Shown: positions 1 through 8,603 of the stretch, one piece after another
Layout: each line of letters starts with the position of its first letter
Position numbering within the stretch: position 1 is the first letter of the stretch
Source of the DNA: Paucimonas lemoignei
GTDB lineage: Bacteria; Pseudomonadota; Gammaproteobacteria; Burkholderiales; Burkholderiaceae_D
Direction of reading: 5' to 3'
Length of the DNA stretch: 64,000 bases
Assembly: GCF_004342585.1 (NCBI RefSeq)
Contig: NZ_SLZQ01000003.1
Span: 338,561-402,560, forward strand
Notes under the pieces: model-generated
What the model saw: the letters and a program-made list of their open reading frames with translations, nothing else
Databases searched by the model: none
Told to the model about the DNA's origin: nothing
Position numbers and translations under genes: made by a program

Positions 1-805
1 TGCGCTGCTGCCCGACCGAGTCGATGCCGCGCACATAGGCCTGGGCTCCCTCGATGGATTTCTCATCCATGTGGTCATACAGATCCTGGGCGGCGGCCCA
101 GGCGGCTTCCTCGGTTTCGCGCACAATGACATACAGGCGCACGCCGAACCGGATCTGGTCGGCACGGCCATATTCACGCGCCAAGGCGCGCACTTCCTTC
201 ACCTTCGCCGCGAACTGCGCCGGGGTCTCGCCCCAGGACAGATAGGTGTCGATATGCTTTGCCGCGACCTGATGGGCCGCCGGCGACGATCCCCCGAACC
301 ACAAGGGCGGGCGCGGCAGTTGCTGCGGCGGCAGCGGCACGCCTGCGTCCACCACATGGACGTACTTGCCTTTAAAGGTCACCGTTTCGCCGCGCAACAA
401 GCGGTTGAGCACGGTGAGATATTCGTCGGTGAAGGCATAGCGTTCATCGTGGTTGAGGTGCACGCCATACTGCGCCATCAGGGTGGCGTCGCCATTGACG
501 ATGTTCACCCGCAAGCGCCCCCGCGAAAACTGGTCGAAGGTGGTGATCATCTTTGCCAGCAGGGTCGGCGACAGGAACTGCGGATGCGCCGCGATCAGAT
601 GCTGGAAATTATCGGTGAACGGGATCAGCGAGGAACCTTGCACCCAGGCGTCATGGGATCCGGTCGCCAGCAAGGCGCCGGTGAATCCGAGATGGTCAAC
701 CGCGCGGGCGAGTTGCTGAAAATAGGGATAGGTCAGCTGGCGGGCGCCATCGGGCCGCCAGGGATAGTGGCCGTCAGGGCCGGTAAGGTACCAAAGTACT
801 TCCAT
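1..805 (-). CDS. ssuD: alkanesulfonate monooxygenase SsuD, 3' part outside window
   Basis: Reading leftward from an ATG at 805-803, the translation starts MEVLWYLTGPDGHYPW and runs open to the window edge (268 codons; the last ones read DSVGQQR). It follows the SsuD family closely: HYPW near the N-terminus, SRGRLRVNIVNGD, LNHDERYAFTDEYLTV, and PLWFGGSS. SsuD is the FMNH2-dependent oxygenase that splits C1-C14 alkanesulfonates to sulfite and an aldehyde in the cytoplasm. About 120 C-terminal residues are missing because the window ends. The stretch matching the E. coli Cys54 region reads TGSHDAW, apparently without the cysteine. It lies 65 bp after the binding-protein gene, in the same direction, so it is probably third in an operon starting with the permease. 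The related monooxygenases MsuD and SfnG cannot be fully excluded. Confidence 0.85.
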   Translation of the reverse strand, partial: MEVLWYLTGPDGHYPWRPDGARQLTYPYFQQLARAVDHLGFTGALLATGSHDAWVQGSSLIPFTDNFQHLIAAHPQFLSPTLLAKMITTFDQFSRGRLRVNIVNGDATLMAQYGVHLNHDERYAFTDEYLTVLNRLLRGETVTFKGKYVHVVDAGVPLPPQQLPRPPLWFGGSSPAAHQVAAKHIDTYLSWGETPAQFAAKVKEVRALAREYGRADQIRFGVRLYVIVRETEEAAWAAAQDLYDHMDEKSIEGAQAYVRGIDSVGQQR

Positions 806-870
806 GATTACGTTCTTTGAAAAGTGCTAAAAAAAAGTGTCCGATTGCAAAGGAATGGCGACAGCCTGAA

Positions 871-1740
871 TCAAAGCGGAAGGAAGCTGCTGTCGACGGT
901 GTCGCTGACATCGATCTGCTTCGGGATCAGGCCGAACCTGGCAAAGATGTCGGCGTGCGACTGCTGCTCCGCGAGGAAACCCGGATCTGGCTGGCTGACG
1001 CCCCAGTCACGGGCGGTAATCGCGCCCAGCCATTGCGCTGCCGTATGGCCATTCACGCCCTCCAGCAAGGCGGCGGCTTCGGCAGGGTTTTCCTGCGTTT
1101 GCTGGTCTGATTCAGCCAGCGCGACCAGCAGCGTGTGCACAGCGTCGGGATGGTCGCGCAAGACACGATGAGGCGCCCAGTACACAGAGCGGTTGGTGAA
1201 GGCCTGGCCCGGCGAAGCCAGCACGCGGGTCGGGACTTTCGCGGCCACCAGCGAGTACAGCGGGTCAGTCAAGACCACGGCATCCAGCAAGCCTTGCTCA
1301 TAGGCGTCACGCGCGGTCGCCGGCAACAGCTCGACCGCGTTGACCTCTTTCCATTCGATGCCGGCATTCGCCAGCTCGACAGCGGTGAATTGGGTATGCC
1401 AGGAAATCGGCATCAATGCGATGCCCCGGCCTTTGAGGTCTTGAATCGTGTGAAACGGCGAATCGGCGCGAACGCATAGTCCGCCATTTTCAAAGCGCGG
1501 CGCGGAAATGCCGAACACCGCGACATCAAGGCCCTTGGCTTTGGCCAGGATGGGCGGCGTGGCGCCTGTGCCAGCGATGTCAATCACGCCCAGCTCGACC
1601 AGCGGAATGGTATGGGCGCCGGCGCTGTAAATAAAGAACTCGAGACCTTTTTTCTTGAGGTCTTCAACGTAGTCACGGCGACGCGCAAGCACCGAGAGTG
1701 AAATGTTCTGGGGATGAGCCCCGACAATTAATGCAGGCAT
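871..1740 (-). CDS. sulfonate ABC transporter substrate-binding protein lacking a signal peptide
   Basis: A 289-residue member of the SsuA/TauA (NMT1-like) binding-protein family. It shows the typical path from a beta strand (PALIVGAHPQNISLS) through GVIDIAGTGATPPILAKAKG, RADSPFHTIQDLKGRGIAL and a C-terminal helical lobe. The family normally captures aliphatic sulfonates in the periplasm. Here the protein begins directly with the mature fold. An in-frame TAA lies 9 bases before the ATG, and AAAGG sits in front of it, so no signal peptide can be encoded upstream. It lies between the permease gene (61 bp) and ssuD (65 bp). It may be cytoplasmic, may have lost export, or may reflect a sequence error. 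No ATPase gene is seen in this block; one may lie beyond the left edge. Confidence 0.82.
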   Translation of the reverse strand: MPALIVGAHPQNISLSVLARRRDYVEDLKKKGLEFFIYSAGAHTIPLVELGVIDIAGTGATPPILAKAKGLDVAVFGISAPRFENGGLCVRADSPFHTIQDLKGRGIALMPISWHTQFTAVELANAGIEWKEVNAVELLPATARDAYEQGLLDAVVLTDPLYSLVAAKVPTRVLASPGQAFTNRSVYWAPHRVLRDHPDAVHTLLVALAESDQQTQENPAEAAALLEGVNGHTAAQWLGAITARDWGVSQPDPGFLAEQQSHADIFARFGLIPKQIDVSDTVDSSFLPL

Positions 1741-1801
1741 TGAGCAACCTTTAGAGATAGTGAGAGAAACTTGTTTCGTGAGATGCTGGTCTGCGCGCTT
1801 G

Positions 1802-2635
1802 TCATCCGGTGTACACGACCCGCCAGGAAAGTAAGACTTTCTCTAACCGGCTCACGGCGTAATCGGTGACCAGCCCGAGAATCGCGTAGAGGCTGACGCA
1901 TACCAGCATCACATCGGTGCGAACGTACTGGCGGGCATTGTTCAGCAGGAAGCCGATGCCGGAATTGGCGCCCACGGTTTCAGCCACGATCACGGCGATC
2001 CACCCCAGTCCGAGCGCGAAACGCAAGCCGATCAGTATGGTTGGCAATGCCGCGGGCAACAGGACCCGGGTAGCGATTCCCAATCTGCTCATGCGCGCGA
2101 CACGTGCCACTTCAATCAGCTTGATGTCGACGTTACGAATGCCTCTGAAGGTATTGACATACAGTGGGATCAAGACGCCCAGCGCAACGAGGAGCACCTT
2201 GGGAGTTTCATCGATGCCGAACCAAAGAATGAGCAGCGGCACCAACGCTGTGAATGGAATGGTGCGCAGCATCTGCAGTGGCTTGTCGACCACGGCTTCG
2301 CCAAGGCGCGAGAAGCCGGCGATCAAACCCAATGACAGACCGACGAGGATGCCCATGATACTGCCTGCCAGCACACGCGCCGTGCTGACGGCAAGTGCCT
2401 CGAACAGAGCGCCGCTAAGGGTCAGGTCGAGTGCAGTTTCCAGCACTTGCAAGGGGCCGGGCAAGGTACGCGCATTCAGATAGCCTGACGTCGAAGCCAG
2501 ATGCCAGGCCAGCAGCAAGACCAAGGTCGACAGCCAACTCTGCAACTGCCGACTGCGGTAAAGGGATGCAAGACGCAGCCGAAAATGCGGACGCGAAGTA
2601 AAGGCCGAGGCATTGGTTGCGATGGAGCGGGACAT
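1802..2635 (-). CDS. ssuC: sulfonate ABC transporter permease (SsuC/TauC family)
   Basis: A 277-residue inner-membrane permease of the BPD_transp_1 type. An N-terminal basic segment (about 1-35) precedes six hydrophobic helices. The EAA loop for ATPase contact is seen around EVARVARMSRLGIATRVLLPAALPTI. TIPFTALVPLLILWFGI and GIGFLLNNARQYVRTD are typical SsuC/TauC signatures. It would import sulfonates with the binding protein and an ATPase. It is the first gene of the leftward block (permease, binding protein, ssuD), an order different from E. coli ssuEADCB. No convincing Shine-Dalgarno precedes the ATG. A dyad at 2717-2734 lies about 85 bp upstream. Confidence 0.85.
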   Translation of the reverse strand: MSRSIATNASAFTSRPHFRLRLASLYRSRQLQSWLSTLVLLLAWHLASTSGYLNARTLPGPLQVLETALDLTLSGALFEALAVSTARVLAGSIMGILVGLSLGLIAGFSRLGEAVVDKPLQMLRTIPFTALVPLLILWFGIDETPKVLLVALGVLIPLYVNTFRGIRNVDIKLIEVARVARMSRLGIATRVLLPAALPTILIGLRFALGLGWIAVIVAETVGANSGIGFLLNNARQYVRTDVMLVCVSLYAILGLVTDYAVSRLEKVLLSWRVVYTG

Positions 2636-2716
2636 GATGTGCGCGTGCAGTTCTAAAGGAACGCAGATTAAGCTTGCGCTGCTAAAGAGAGAACGAATTT
2701 TTTTGCGCTTGGATAT

Positions 2717-2734
2717 CCTTAAAACGAATTAAGG
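2717..2734. promoter_or_regulatory. dyad CCTTAA-N6-TTAAGG upstream of the ssu-like block
   Basis: The arms CCTTAA (2717-2722) and TTAAGG (2729-2734) are perfect complements with AACGAA between. It lies 82-99 bp before the permease start and 284 bp before tas. Position and symmetry fit an operator of the sulfonate block; the regulator is unknown. Confidence 0.35.
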
Positions 2735-2972
2735 CGCGACGGCTCAAGTTCACATGAACGCACTGTTCAGGTCTGCGCGAACTATGCACGTGATAAAGCA
2801 GGCCTCGATTGCCTGCTGTCCAGCGGGAATCACGATCGCAATTCAGGCAGCGGCAAACATCGGTGATGAACGGTGCCTGGCCGGGGACGGTAATATGAAT
2901 ATCCGGATTAGTTCGTTTAGCGCTGCGCGGCTTTCACATAGAATTGGCATTAGTGATATGGTCTCTACATTT

Positions 2973-2988
2973 CCGATCGCCCGATCGG
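2973..2988. promoter_or_regulatory. 16-bp dyad just upstream of tas
   Basis: CCGATCG (2973-2979) and CGATCGG (2982-2988) are perfect inverted copies around CC. It lies 29 bp before the tas start and could be an operator or a leader hairpin. Confidence 0.35.
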
Positions 2989-3017
2989 GATAGGACAACA
3001 TTGGGAAGAATTCGCAA

Positions 3018-4064
3018 ATGAAGTATCGTGAACTTGGTGGTTCAAATCTAAAGGTCAGTAACATTGCGCTCGGCACGATGACATGGGGCGAGCAAAACTC
3101 TGAAGCTGACGCCCATTCTCAACTCGACCTTGCAATCGATCATGGTGTGAATCTGATCGATGCTGCGGAAATGTATCCCGTGCCGCCGAAGAAAGAAACG
3201 CAAGGCCTGACCGAGCGCTACCTGGGCTCGTGGCTCAAAAAATCCGGCAACCGCGATCGCGTGCTGGTCGCCACCAAGGCATCCGGCCCTGCCCGCATGC
3301 CGCATCAGCCCAAACATATACGCGACGGCATCAACCACTTCGATAGAAAAAGCCTGACTGAAGCGCTCAACGGTAGCCTGGAACGCCTGCAAACCGACCG
3401 CATCGATCTGTATCAATTGCATTGGCCCGACCGCAGCGTGAACATATTCGGGAAACTCAACTACACGCATATCGAAGAAGAGACTGTAGCGATCGAGGAA
3501 ACGCTTGTCGTGTTGGCCGAATTCGTCAAATCAGGCAAGGTGCGATCCATCGGCGTATCGAATGAAACGCCTTGGGGCGTGGCGCAATTCCTTCGCTTGT
3601 CCGAAAAACTCGGCCTGCCGCGCATCGTCTCGATTCAAAATCCCTACAGCCTGCTCAACCGGACGTTCGAAATCGGGCTTGCTGAATTTGGCTTCCGCGA
3701 GAACATCGGGCTGCTGGCTTACTCGCCTCTCGCCTTCGGGGTATTGACAGGAAAATATTTGAATGGCGCCCGTCCAGCGAACTCTCGCCTCGCGTTATAT
3801 GAACGTTTTTCACGCTACTCGAACCCGCAAGCGGAACAAGCTGCTGCGCAATACGTAGCGCTTGCGCAGCGCCACGGCATTGACCCGACGCATTTGGCGC
3901 TGGCCTTCGTCAATAGCCGCCCTTTCGTTGCCAGCAACATCATCGGCGCCACGACGCTGGAGCAATTGCAAGCGAATTTGCAGAGTATTCATCTGAACCT
4001 CAGTGACGAGCTGCTGAATGAAATCGAAGCGATCCACAAGCAATTCCCGAACCCTGCGCCGTAA
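3018..4064 (+). CDS. tas: aldo/keto reductase, Tas family
   Basis: A 348-residue NADP(H)-dependent aldo/keto reductase that aligns along its whole length with E. coli Tas (346 aa). Shared stretches include LGTMTWGEQNSEADAHSQLD, NLIDAAEMYPVPP, SIQNPYSLLNRTFEIGLAEF and the C-terminal PAP. The catalytic tetrad is visible as Asp48, Tyr53, Lys87 and His135. The fold is a cytoplasmic TIM barrel reducing aldehydes or ketones; the natural substrate of Tas is not established. The start is an ATG with AAGAA about 7 bases upstream. It is transcribed alone, convergent with the MFS gene. A role linked to the neighbouring sulfonate genes (aldehydes released by SsuD) is only an inference. Confidence 0.92.
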   Translation: MKYRELGGSNLKVSNIALGTMTWGEQNSEADAHSQLDLAIDHGVNLIDAAEMYPVPPKKETQGLTERYLGSWLKKSGNRDRVLVATKASGPARMPHQPKHIRDGINHFDRKSLTEALNGSLERLQTDRIDLYQLHWPDRSVNIFGKLNYTHIEEETVAIEETLVVLAEFVKSGKVRSIGVSNETPWGVAQFLRLSEKLGLPRIVSIQNPYSLLNRTFEIGLAEFGFRENIGLLAYSPLAFGVLTGKYLNGARPANSRLALYERFSRYSNPQAEQAAAQYVALAQRHGIDPTHLALAFVNSRPFVASNIIGATTLEQLQANLQSIHLNLSDELLNEIEAIHKQFPNPAP

Positions 4065-4157
4065 CGAGGATTGCGAACTGGGGCAACTTAAGCCCCCAGT
4101 GGTTTTCACTGCGTCCGGCAGAATGAATTGAGGCAGCTTCATTGCCTTTGAGCAGAA

Positions 4158-4187
4158 AGGCGACCAGGAAGGCATTCCTGATCGCCT
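4158..4187. terminator. hairpin between convergent tas and MFS genes
   Basis: AGGCGA-c-CAGGAA (4158-4170) pairs with TTCCTG-a-TCGCCT (4175-4187) over a 4-base loop. There is one mismatch in a 13-bp stem. No T run follows on either strand. Its place between two convergent genes suggests a shared transcript end. Confidence 0.4.
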
Positions 4188-4226
4188 CATTCCCGTTACA
4201 GACGTTCGTGTTTCAGCTACTGCAGC

Positions 4227-5465
4227 TTATTTCGTTTGCTTGCGAGTATTAGGGAGGAATGCCGTCGCCAATCCAAGTAGTGGCAGGAATGACGTCACAC
4301 CGTAAACCCAGACAATTCCATACTCATCGGCCAATTGTCCCAGACCGGCAGCACCAATGCCGCCGATGCCAAACATCAGTCCGAACATCAAGCCAGACAC
4401 CAAACCTACCCGGCCGGGTACGGCTTCCTGTGCATAGACCACGAGTGCTGCGAACGCCGAGGACATCACCAGCCCGACTGCGCTGGCAAGAACCGCCGTC
4501 CAGAACAAGTTAGCGTACGGCAGGGCCAAGGCAAACGGGGCGACGCCCAGGAATGAAATCCAGATGACCGCCTTGCGACCGATACGGTCGCCCACCGGCC
4601 CGCCGGCAAAGGTACCGATGGCCACAGATGCCAGAAAAATGAACAGGAAGAGTTGGCTGTCCTGGATGGCAAGCCCGAATCGCTGCATCAGGTAGAAGGT
4701 GAAATAGTTAGTGAATGCGGCGATGTACACGAACTTGGCGAACAACAGGATGCCGATGACCACGACGGCTTGAATGACACCGGAGCGGCTGAGCCCCTCC
4801 TTCTGATGGCGTGTCAGTATCTTCAACTGCGCCTGCCCATGCGTCAGTGTCCATCCAGTGAGGCGGAACAGCACGGCAACCGCAACCAAAGCTGCAACCA
4901 TGAACCAGGCCACCGCGGATTGCCCTTGCGGGATGACGATGACTGCGGTAAGCAATGGACCAATCGCCGAACCGGTATTGCCGCCTACCTGGAACGTGGA
5001 TTGCGCAGTGCCGAATCGCCCGCCGGACGCCATCCTTGCCACCCGCGATGCTTCAGGATGGAAGGTGGCCGAACCGATGCCGACAAGTGCCGCGGCGGCC
5101 AGCAGCATCGAATAACTGCCCGCTGTCGCCAGGCACACGATTCCCAGCAATGTCACCATCATCCCTGCGGGAAGCAAATATGGCTTGGGGTGTTTGTCGG
5201 TATATAGACCGACCCACGGTTGCAACAGCGAAGCAGTGACCTGATAGGTCAGCGCGATCATGCCAATCTCACTGAAGCTGAGCGAAAACTGCGACTTAAG
5301 CATCGGGAAGATGGAAGGAAGCATCGCCTGAATCAAGTCGTTCAACAGGTGAGCGAACGCGGCCAACCCGACGATGCGGACAAAGAAGGTCCCCTTGGTG
5401 TCGTCTGCGGCTGAAGTTACAGGAGGGATCGCTGCGCTGTTGAATACTGCTGTCTTGGTTGTCAT
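4227..5465 (-). CDS. MFS transporter, fosmidomycin-resistance (Fsr) type
   Basis: A 412-residue, 12-helix major facilitator protein of the inner membrane. It resembles the fosmidomycin-resistance protein Fsr, with the segments HLLNDLIQAMLPSIFPMLKS, SFSEIGMIALTYQVTASLLQPWVG and GIGSATFHPEASRVARMAS. A basic loop with DKHPKPYLLP lies between helices 2 and 3. Family members are proton-driven drug exporters, so a small-molecule efflux role is likely, but the substrate cannot be read from sequence. It is followed in the same direction by nothing and preceded by tauC 225 bp upstream, with a hairpin after tauC, so it is probably a separate unit. A degenerate half of the tau operator (TGTCGC at 5514) lies in its upstream region but lacks the matching second half. 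Confidence 0.85.
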   Translation of the reverse strand: MTTKTAVFNSAAIPPVTSAADDTKGTFFVRIVGLAAFAHLLNDLIQAMLPSIFPMLKSQFSLSFSEIGMIALTYQVTASLLQPWVGLYTDKHPKPYLLPAGMMVTLLGIVCLATAGSYSMLLAAAALVGIGSATFHPEASRVARMASGGRFGTAQSTFQVGGNTGSAIGPLLTAVIVIPQGQSAVAWFMVAALVAVAVLFRLTGWTLTHGQAQLKILTRHQKEGLSRSGVIQAVVVIGILLFAKFVYIAAFTNYFTFYLMQRFGLAIQDSQLFLFIFLASVAIGTFAGGPVGDRIGRKAVIWISFLGVAPFALALPYANLFWTAVLASAVGLVMSSAFAALVVYAQEAVPGRVGLVSGLMFGLMFGIGGIGAAGLGQLADEYGIVWVYGVTSFLPLLGLATAFLPNTRKQTK

Positions 5466-5660
5466 AAACTGATCACGGGATGCAAAAGCTTGCTGGTTGA
5501 AGAGGTGCTCAATTGTCGCTCATGCGCCTCAAAATACCAGCCCGCCTTTGCGGTGCATGCTGACGCCATTGCGTGGGTAATTGCCAAGGATGCTTGCACT
5601 GTCCCGCATCAGCGGCATCAAGGGTGTGGACGTAAGCGTCAAATTCTTCGGCGACCAGCT

Positions 5661-5685
5661 GGATGAAGGGGTCTTCCCTTCATCC
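5661..5685 (-). terminator. 10-bp perfect hairpin after tauC
   Basis: GGATGAAGGG (5661-5670) and CCCTTCATCC (5676-5685) form a perfect stem with a 5-base loop. It starts 5 bases after the tauC stop. It lacks a U run, so it may stabilise the 3' end or act as a Rho-assisted terminator. Confidence 0.5.
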
Positions 5686-5690
5686 ATAGC

Positions 5691-6527
5691 CTAGCGCCCG
5701 TTCCAGTGAACCAGCACTTTCTCCAGCCAACCCAGGATAAAGTTCAGCAGCAGGCCGATGACGCCGATCAGCGCAATGCCGATAAAGACGACAGGGATTT
5801 GGAACATCTGCGCCGCATCCGCGATCATGAATCCCAGGCCACGCTGTGCGCCGACAAGTTCGGCGGCAACCACCACGGCCCAGCTCAGCGCCATCGCCAC
5901 CTTCAGGCCGGTGAAAATCTGCGGCACGGCGGCAGGCAGCACGACGCCGAAAAAGACCTGGAACCGGGTCAAGCCCAGCGACTGCGCCGCGCGGTGATAA
6001 GCGATCGGCACACCGGCAGCGCCGGCATGGGCATTGACCTGCGCATAGTTAAAGGCCGTGAAAAAGATCAGCACGATCTTGCCAAGTTCGCCGAGGCCGA
6101 AGTACAGCACGGCCATTGGAATGAAGGCAATCGGCGGAATCGGGCGAATGAACGCCATCAGCGGCGAGATCATCGCACTGCCGATGCGGCTATACCCGGT
6201 CAACAATCCCAGCGGAATACCCAGCAAGGCGCCGAGCACAAAACCGGCGAGCGTGCGCCCGAGGCTGGCGCCGATGTGGGCATGCAGCGTCACGTCTTTA
6301 TAACCGTCGGCAAGCAGGGTCTGGAATGACTGCATGATGCCAAGCGGGCTCGGAAGATAGTCTGGCTCGACCCAGCCGCCTGCAGTCACCGCTGTCCAGA
6401 TCGCCAGCAATGCGGCAATGGCAGCCACCGAATATACCCAGTCCGGGATGTGGCGGCGGCCCCCCGCCGCCTCTGCCGCATCGACACTGCTGTCGTACTT
6501 CAGGCTCGCCGTGCTTGGAATGCTCAT
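5691..6527 (-). CDS. tauC: taurine/sulfonate ABC transporter permease TauC
   Basis: A 278-residue permease of the BPD_transp_1 family with six predicted membrane helices. Typical TauC/SsuC segments are visible: MAFIRPIPPIAFIPMAVLYF, the EAA-loop-like stretch IAYHRAAQSLGLTRFQVFFGVVLPAAVPQI, and AVVVAAELVGAQRGLGFMI. Its ATG overlaps the tauA stop by 4 bases (ATGA), so the two are translationally coupled. It is the last gene of the tauB-tauA-tauC unit and would form the membrane channel with the TauB ATPase. Substrate (taurine or another sulfonate) is inferred from TauD and SsuD nearby. Confidence 0.88.
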   Translation of the reverse strand: MSIPSTASLKYDSSVDAAEAAGGRRHIPDWVYSVAAIAALLAIWTAVTAGGWVEPDYLPSPLGIMQSFQTLLADGYKDVTLHAHIGASLGRTLAGFVLGALLGIPLGLLTGYSRIGSAMISPLMAFIRPIPPIAFIPMAVLYFGLGELGKIVLIFFTAFNYAQVNAHAGAAGVPIAYHRAAQSLGLTRFQVFFGVVLPAAVPQIFTGLKVAMALSWAVVVAAELVGAQRGLGFMIADAAQMFQIPVVFIGIALIGVIGLLLNFILGWLEKVLVHWNGR

Positions 6528-7594
6528 TGCCGCCCCTGCTTCAGAAATTTCTCGATGTAGGAGGAATCAATCGATGCGTTGATCTGCTCCCAGGTCAACG
6601 GCGCCGGAATGGTGCCGGTTTCATGCAGGATCTCGCCGGCGACGTGCAGCTTGGCCGCCAGGCCGGCTTTCTGGTCCACCAGCGACCAGCGGGTGCCCGG
6701 CGTGATTTCCTGCTTCAGGGTCGGCAGGTTCGCTCCGCCGACGCGATTGAGCGCCGCCCGCGCGACTTCCTTCGAAATCGACAGGCGTTTGGCCAGCGCA
6801 TCGACGGCAAGCTCCGGGTTTTTCTCGATCAGCGCCAGCGCTTCGGCGCGCACCTGCACCAGCTTATGACCGACCTCCGGATGCTCCTTCAGGAACTGCG
6901 GACGAGCGCCGTACAGCGAAGGGCAAACGCCGCCATTCGGTCCATACTCGTCATCGTAATTGACGGTCTTGTGCCCCTGGGTTTCCAGCAACTGCGGATA
7001 AGGCGCCCAACCGAAGCCGGCGTCGATGGCGCCGCTCCTGAATGCGTTGGCTTGCAGCGGCGGCGCCAGGTTGACGACGTTGACGTTCTTCGGCGACACA
7101 CCTGCCTTGCGCGCCGCCAGGCCGAACGCCACCTGGGCGCAGGTGCCAGAAGCGACGGCAACCGACTTGGCCTTGGCAAGGTCACGATAGCTTTTCACGG
7201 GCGAATTCGTGCTGACGACCAAGCCCTCGCCGGCAGAGGTATCCACTTCCCAGCCGATGAAGGTCAGCGGGATTTTCTGGCCCAGCGCAAACACGGTTGC
7301 CAGGCCGGTGGTGAAGACATCGATGTCGCCGCTCTTCAGGCCGGCCAGCAGCGGCGCACCGGTCGGGAACCAGTAAAACTGCGGATCCAGGCCGGCTTTT
7401 TTGAACAAGCCCTGGTCGATGGCGACATACAGCACGAAGTAATCGGCGGTCGGCGCGCCCCACTTGAACTTGAGCGGCTGGGCCGGCTGGGCAAACGCGG
7501 GAGAAGCGGCGCTTGCTCCCAGCAACGTTACGGCGCATGCCGCCGTCGCCAGCAACTTGCGCGTAATGGATGTTTTGGTGATGGCTGGTTTCAT
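6524..7594 (-). CDS. tauA: taurine/sulfonate ABC transporter substrate-binding protein TauA
   Basis: A 356-residue periplasmic binding protein. A clear Sec signal peptide (KLLATAACAVTLLGASAASPAFA) ends about residue 35. The NMT1/TauA-like fold follows: FKWGAPTADYFVLYVAIDQG, PTGAPLLAGLKSGDIDVFTTG, and a ligand cleft region with GFGWAPYPQLLETQG. Two cysteines (in TCAQVAF and GGVCPSLYG) may form a disulfide. It lies 17 bp after tauB and overlaps tauC by 4 bp. Unlike the binding protein at 871-1740, it keeps its export signal. The ligand is an organosulfonate by family; taurine itself is not proven. Confidence 0.87.
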   Translation of the reverse strand: MKPAITKTSITRKLLATAACAVTLLGASAASPAFAQPAQPLKFKWGAPTADYFVLYVAIDQGLFKKAGLDPQFYWFPTGAPLLAGLKSGDIDVFTTGLATVFALGQKIPLTFIGWEVDTSAGEGLVVSTNSPVKSYRDLAKAKSVAVASGTCAQVAFGLAARKAGVSPKNVNVVNLAPPLQANAFRSGAIDAGFGWAPYPQLLETQGHKTVNYDDEYGPNGGVCPSLYGARPQFLKEHPEVGHKLVQVRAEALALIEKNPELAVDALAKRLSISKEVARAALNRVGGANLPTLKQEITPGTRWSLVDQKAGLAAKLHVAGEILHETGTIPAPLTWEQINASIDSSYIEKFLKQGRQ

Positions 7595-7611
7595 GTTGAG
7601 CTTCCTATCAA

Positions 7612-8448
7612 TCAGGATGAAATGGGAGAGGCGGCGCGGGCAGAGCGCACCTCGTTCTGGACGGCCTGCAACAGGCGCCCTTGCAATGCGATGAATTCGG
7701 GACTCGACAGGAAGTCCTGCGCGCGCGGCTTGGGCGTGCGGACCGGCACTTCGAGCGAGACGCGGCCGGGACGGCTGCTCATCACCAGGACGCGATCGGC
7801 GACGAAGATCGCCTCGGTCACGTCATGCGTGATGAAAAACACAGTCGGGCGATGGTCCTGCCACAGCTGCAGCAGCAGCTCCTGCATCTGGATGCGGGTC
7901 TGGTAATCGAGCGCGCCGAAGGGCTCGTCCATCAGCAGGATGCGCGGCGCCGACACCAGCGCGCGGGCGATCTGCACGCGCTGCTGCATGCCGCCGGAAA
8001 GCTGGTACGGATAGTGGTTTTCGAAGCCGGAGAGACCGACTTCCGCCAGCAGTTCGCGCGCCTGTCGAGTATAGGTTTGCTTGTCGATGCCGCGCGACTT
8101 GAGGCCGAGGACGGTGTTGTCGAACACGGTCAGCCAGGGAAACAGCGCGCCATGCTGAAAAACGATGGCGCGGTCCGGATGCGTGTCGTGCACGGCCTTG
8201 CCATCCACCAGGATGCGTCCCTGCGTCGGTTCCTCGAACCCGGCGATCAGGTTGAGCGCCGAGGATTTGCCGCAGCCGGTCGGCCCGAGCACGGCGACGA
8301 TTTCCGATGGCGCGATGCTCAGGTTGAGATTATCCAGCGCCAGCGTTCCCGGCGAGCCGGCCTTGCCGTCATAGCGCTTGCTGACGCCTTCGAAGACGAT
8401 GCGGCCGGCGTGCAAGCCTGATGTGCCTGAGTGTTCGTGATAAGTCAT
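7612..8448 (-). CDS. tauB: taurine/sulfonate ABC transporter ATP-binding protein TauB
   Basis: A 278-residue cytoplasmic ABC ATPase. The Walker A motif GPTGCGKSS lies at 55-63, the signature is [15 protein letters not shown], Walker B is [12 protein letters not shown] and the H-loop is [10 protein letters not shown]. It energises the TauC channel. It is the first gene of the tauBAC unit, with AGGAG 8 bases before the ATG. The promoter lies about 100-150 bp upstream and carries the TGTCGC-N4-GCGACA dyad. The N-terminal 17 residues (rich in His, Ser, Gly) extend beyond the usual family start. Confidence 0.92.
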   Translation of the reverse strand: MTYHEHSGTSGLHAGRIVFEGVSKRYDGKAGSPGTLALDNLNLSIAPSEIVAVLGPTGCGKSSALNLIAGFEEPTQGRILVDGKAVHDTHPDRAIVFQHGALFPWLTVFDNTVLGLKSRGIDKQTYTRQARELLAEVGLSGFENHYPYQLSGGMQQRVQIARALVSAPRILLMDEPFGALDYQTRIQMQELLLQLWQDHRPTVFFITHDVTEAIFVADRVLVMSSRPGRVSLEVPVRTPKPRAQDFLSSPEFIALQGRLLQAVQNEVRSARAASPISS

Positions 8449-8551
8449 GTGTGATGCTCCTGCAAGTCAACGCGGCGCCAGGGCAATCCGGCAGGCCGGC
8501 TGATGTCGGCTTGCTGCGCTGGATGTGATGTGCCCGCGTTTCATGCACTCT

Positions 8552-8594
8552 AGTATGTCGATTACAAGCCTGAAAATATGTCGCCTTCGCGACA
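8552..8594 (-). promoter_or_regulatory. predicted activator-dependent promoter of tauBAC with Crp/Fnr-like operator
   Basis: A perfect dyad TGTCGC-CTTC-GCGACA occupies 8579-8594. Reading leftward, a CATACT hexamer (complement of 8552-8557) is centred exactly 32 bp away. There is no good -35 box. If transcription starts 7 bp after the -10 box, the dyad centre is near -41.5, the class II position for Crp/Fnr activators. The same dyad and spacing occur in front of tauD. Confidence 0.65.
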
Positions 8595-8603
8595 GTTAAC
8601 CTA

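Larger units (their letters stand above)
2636..3017. other. divergent intergenic region, no gene seen
   Basis: This 382-bp gap separates the leftward sulfonate block from the rightward tas gene. It holds two dyads described separately (2717-2734 and 2973-2988), AT-rich stretches near 2695-2730 and no reading frame with protein-like composition. It must contain both promoters. Confidence 0.6.

Noticed and set aside
71..820. A 249-codon plus-strand frame
   Set aside because: It is the antisense of the SsuD frame, whose translation matches its family over the whole visible length.
5514..5529. TGTCGC-TCAT-GCGCCT before the MFS gene as a third tau operator
   Set aside because: Only the left half-site matches and no CATACT-like box lies 32 bp away.
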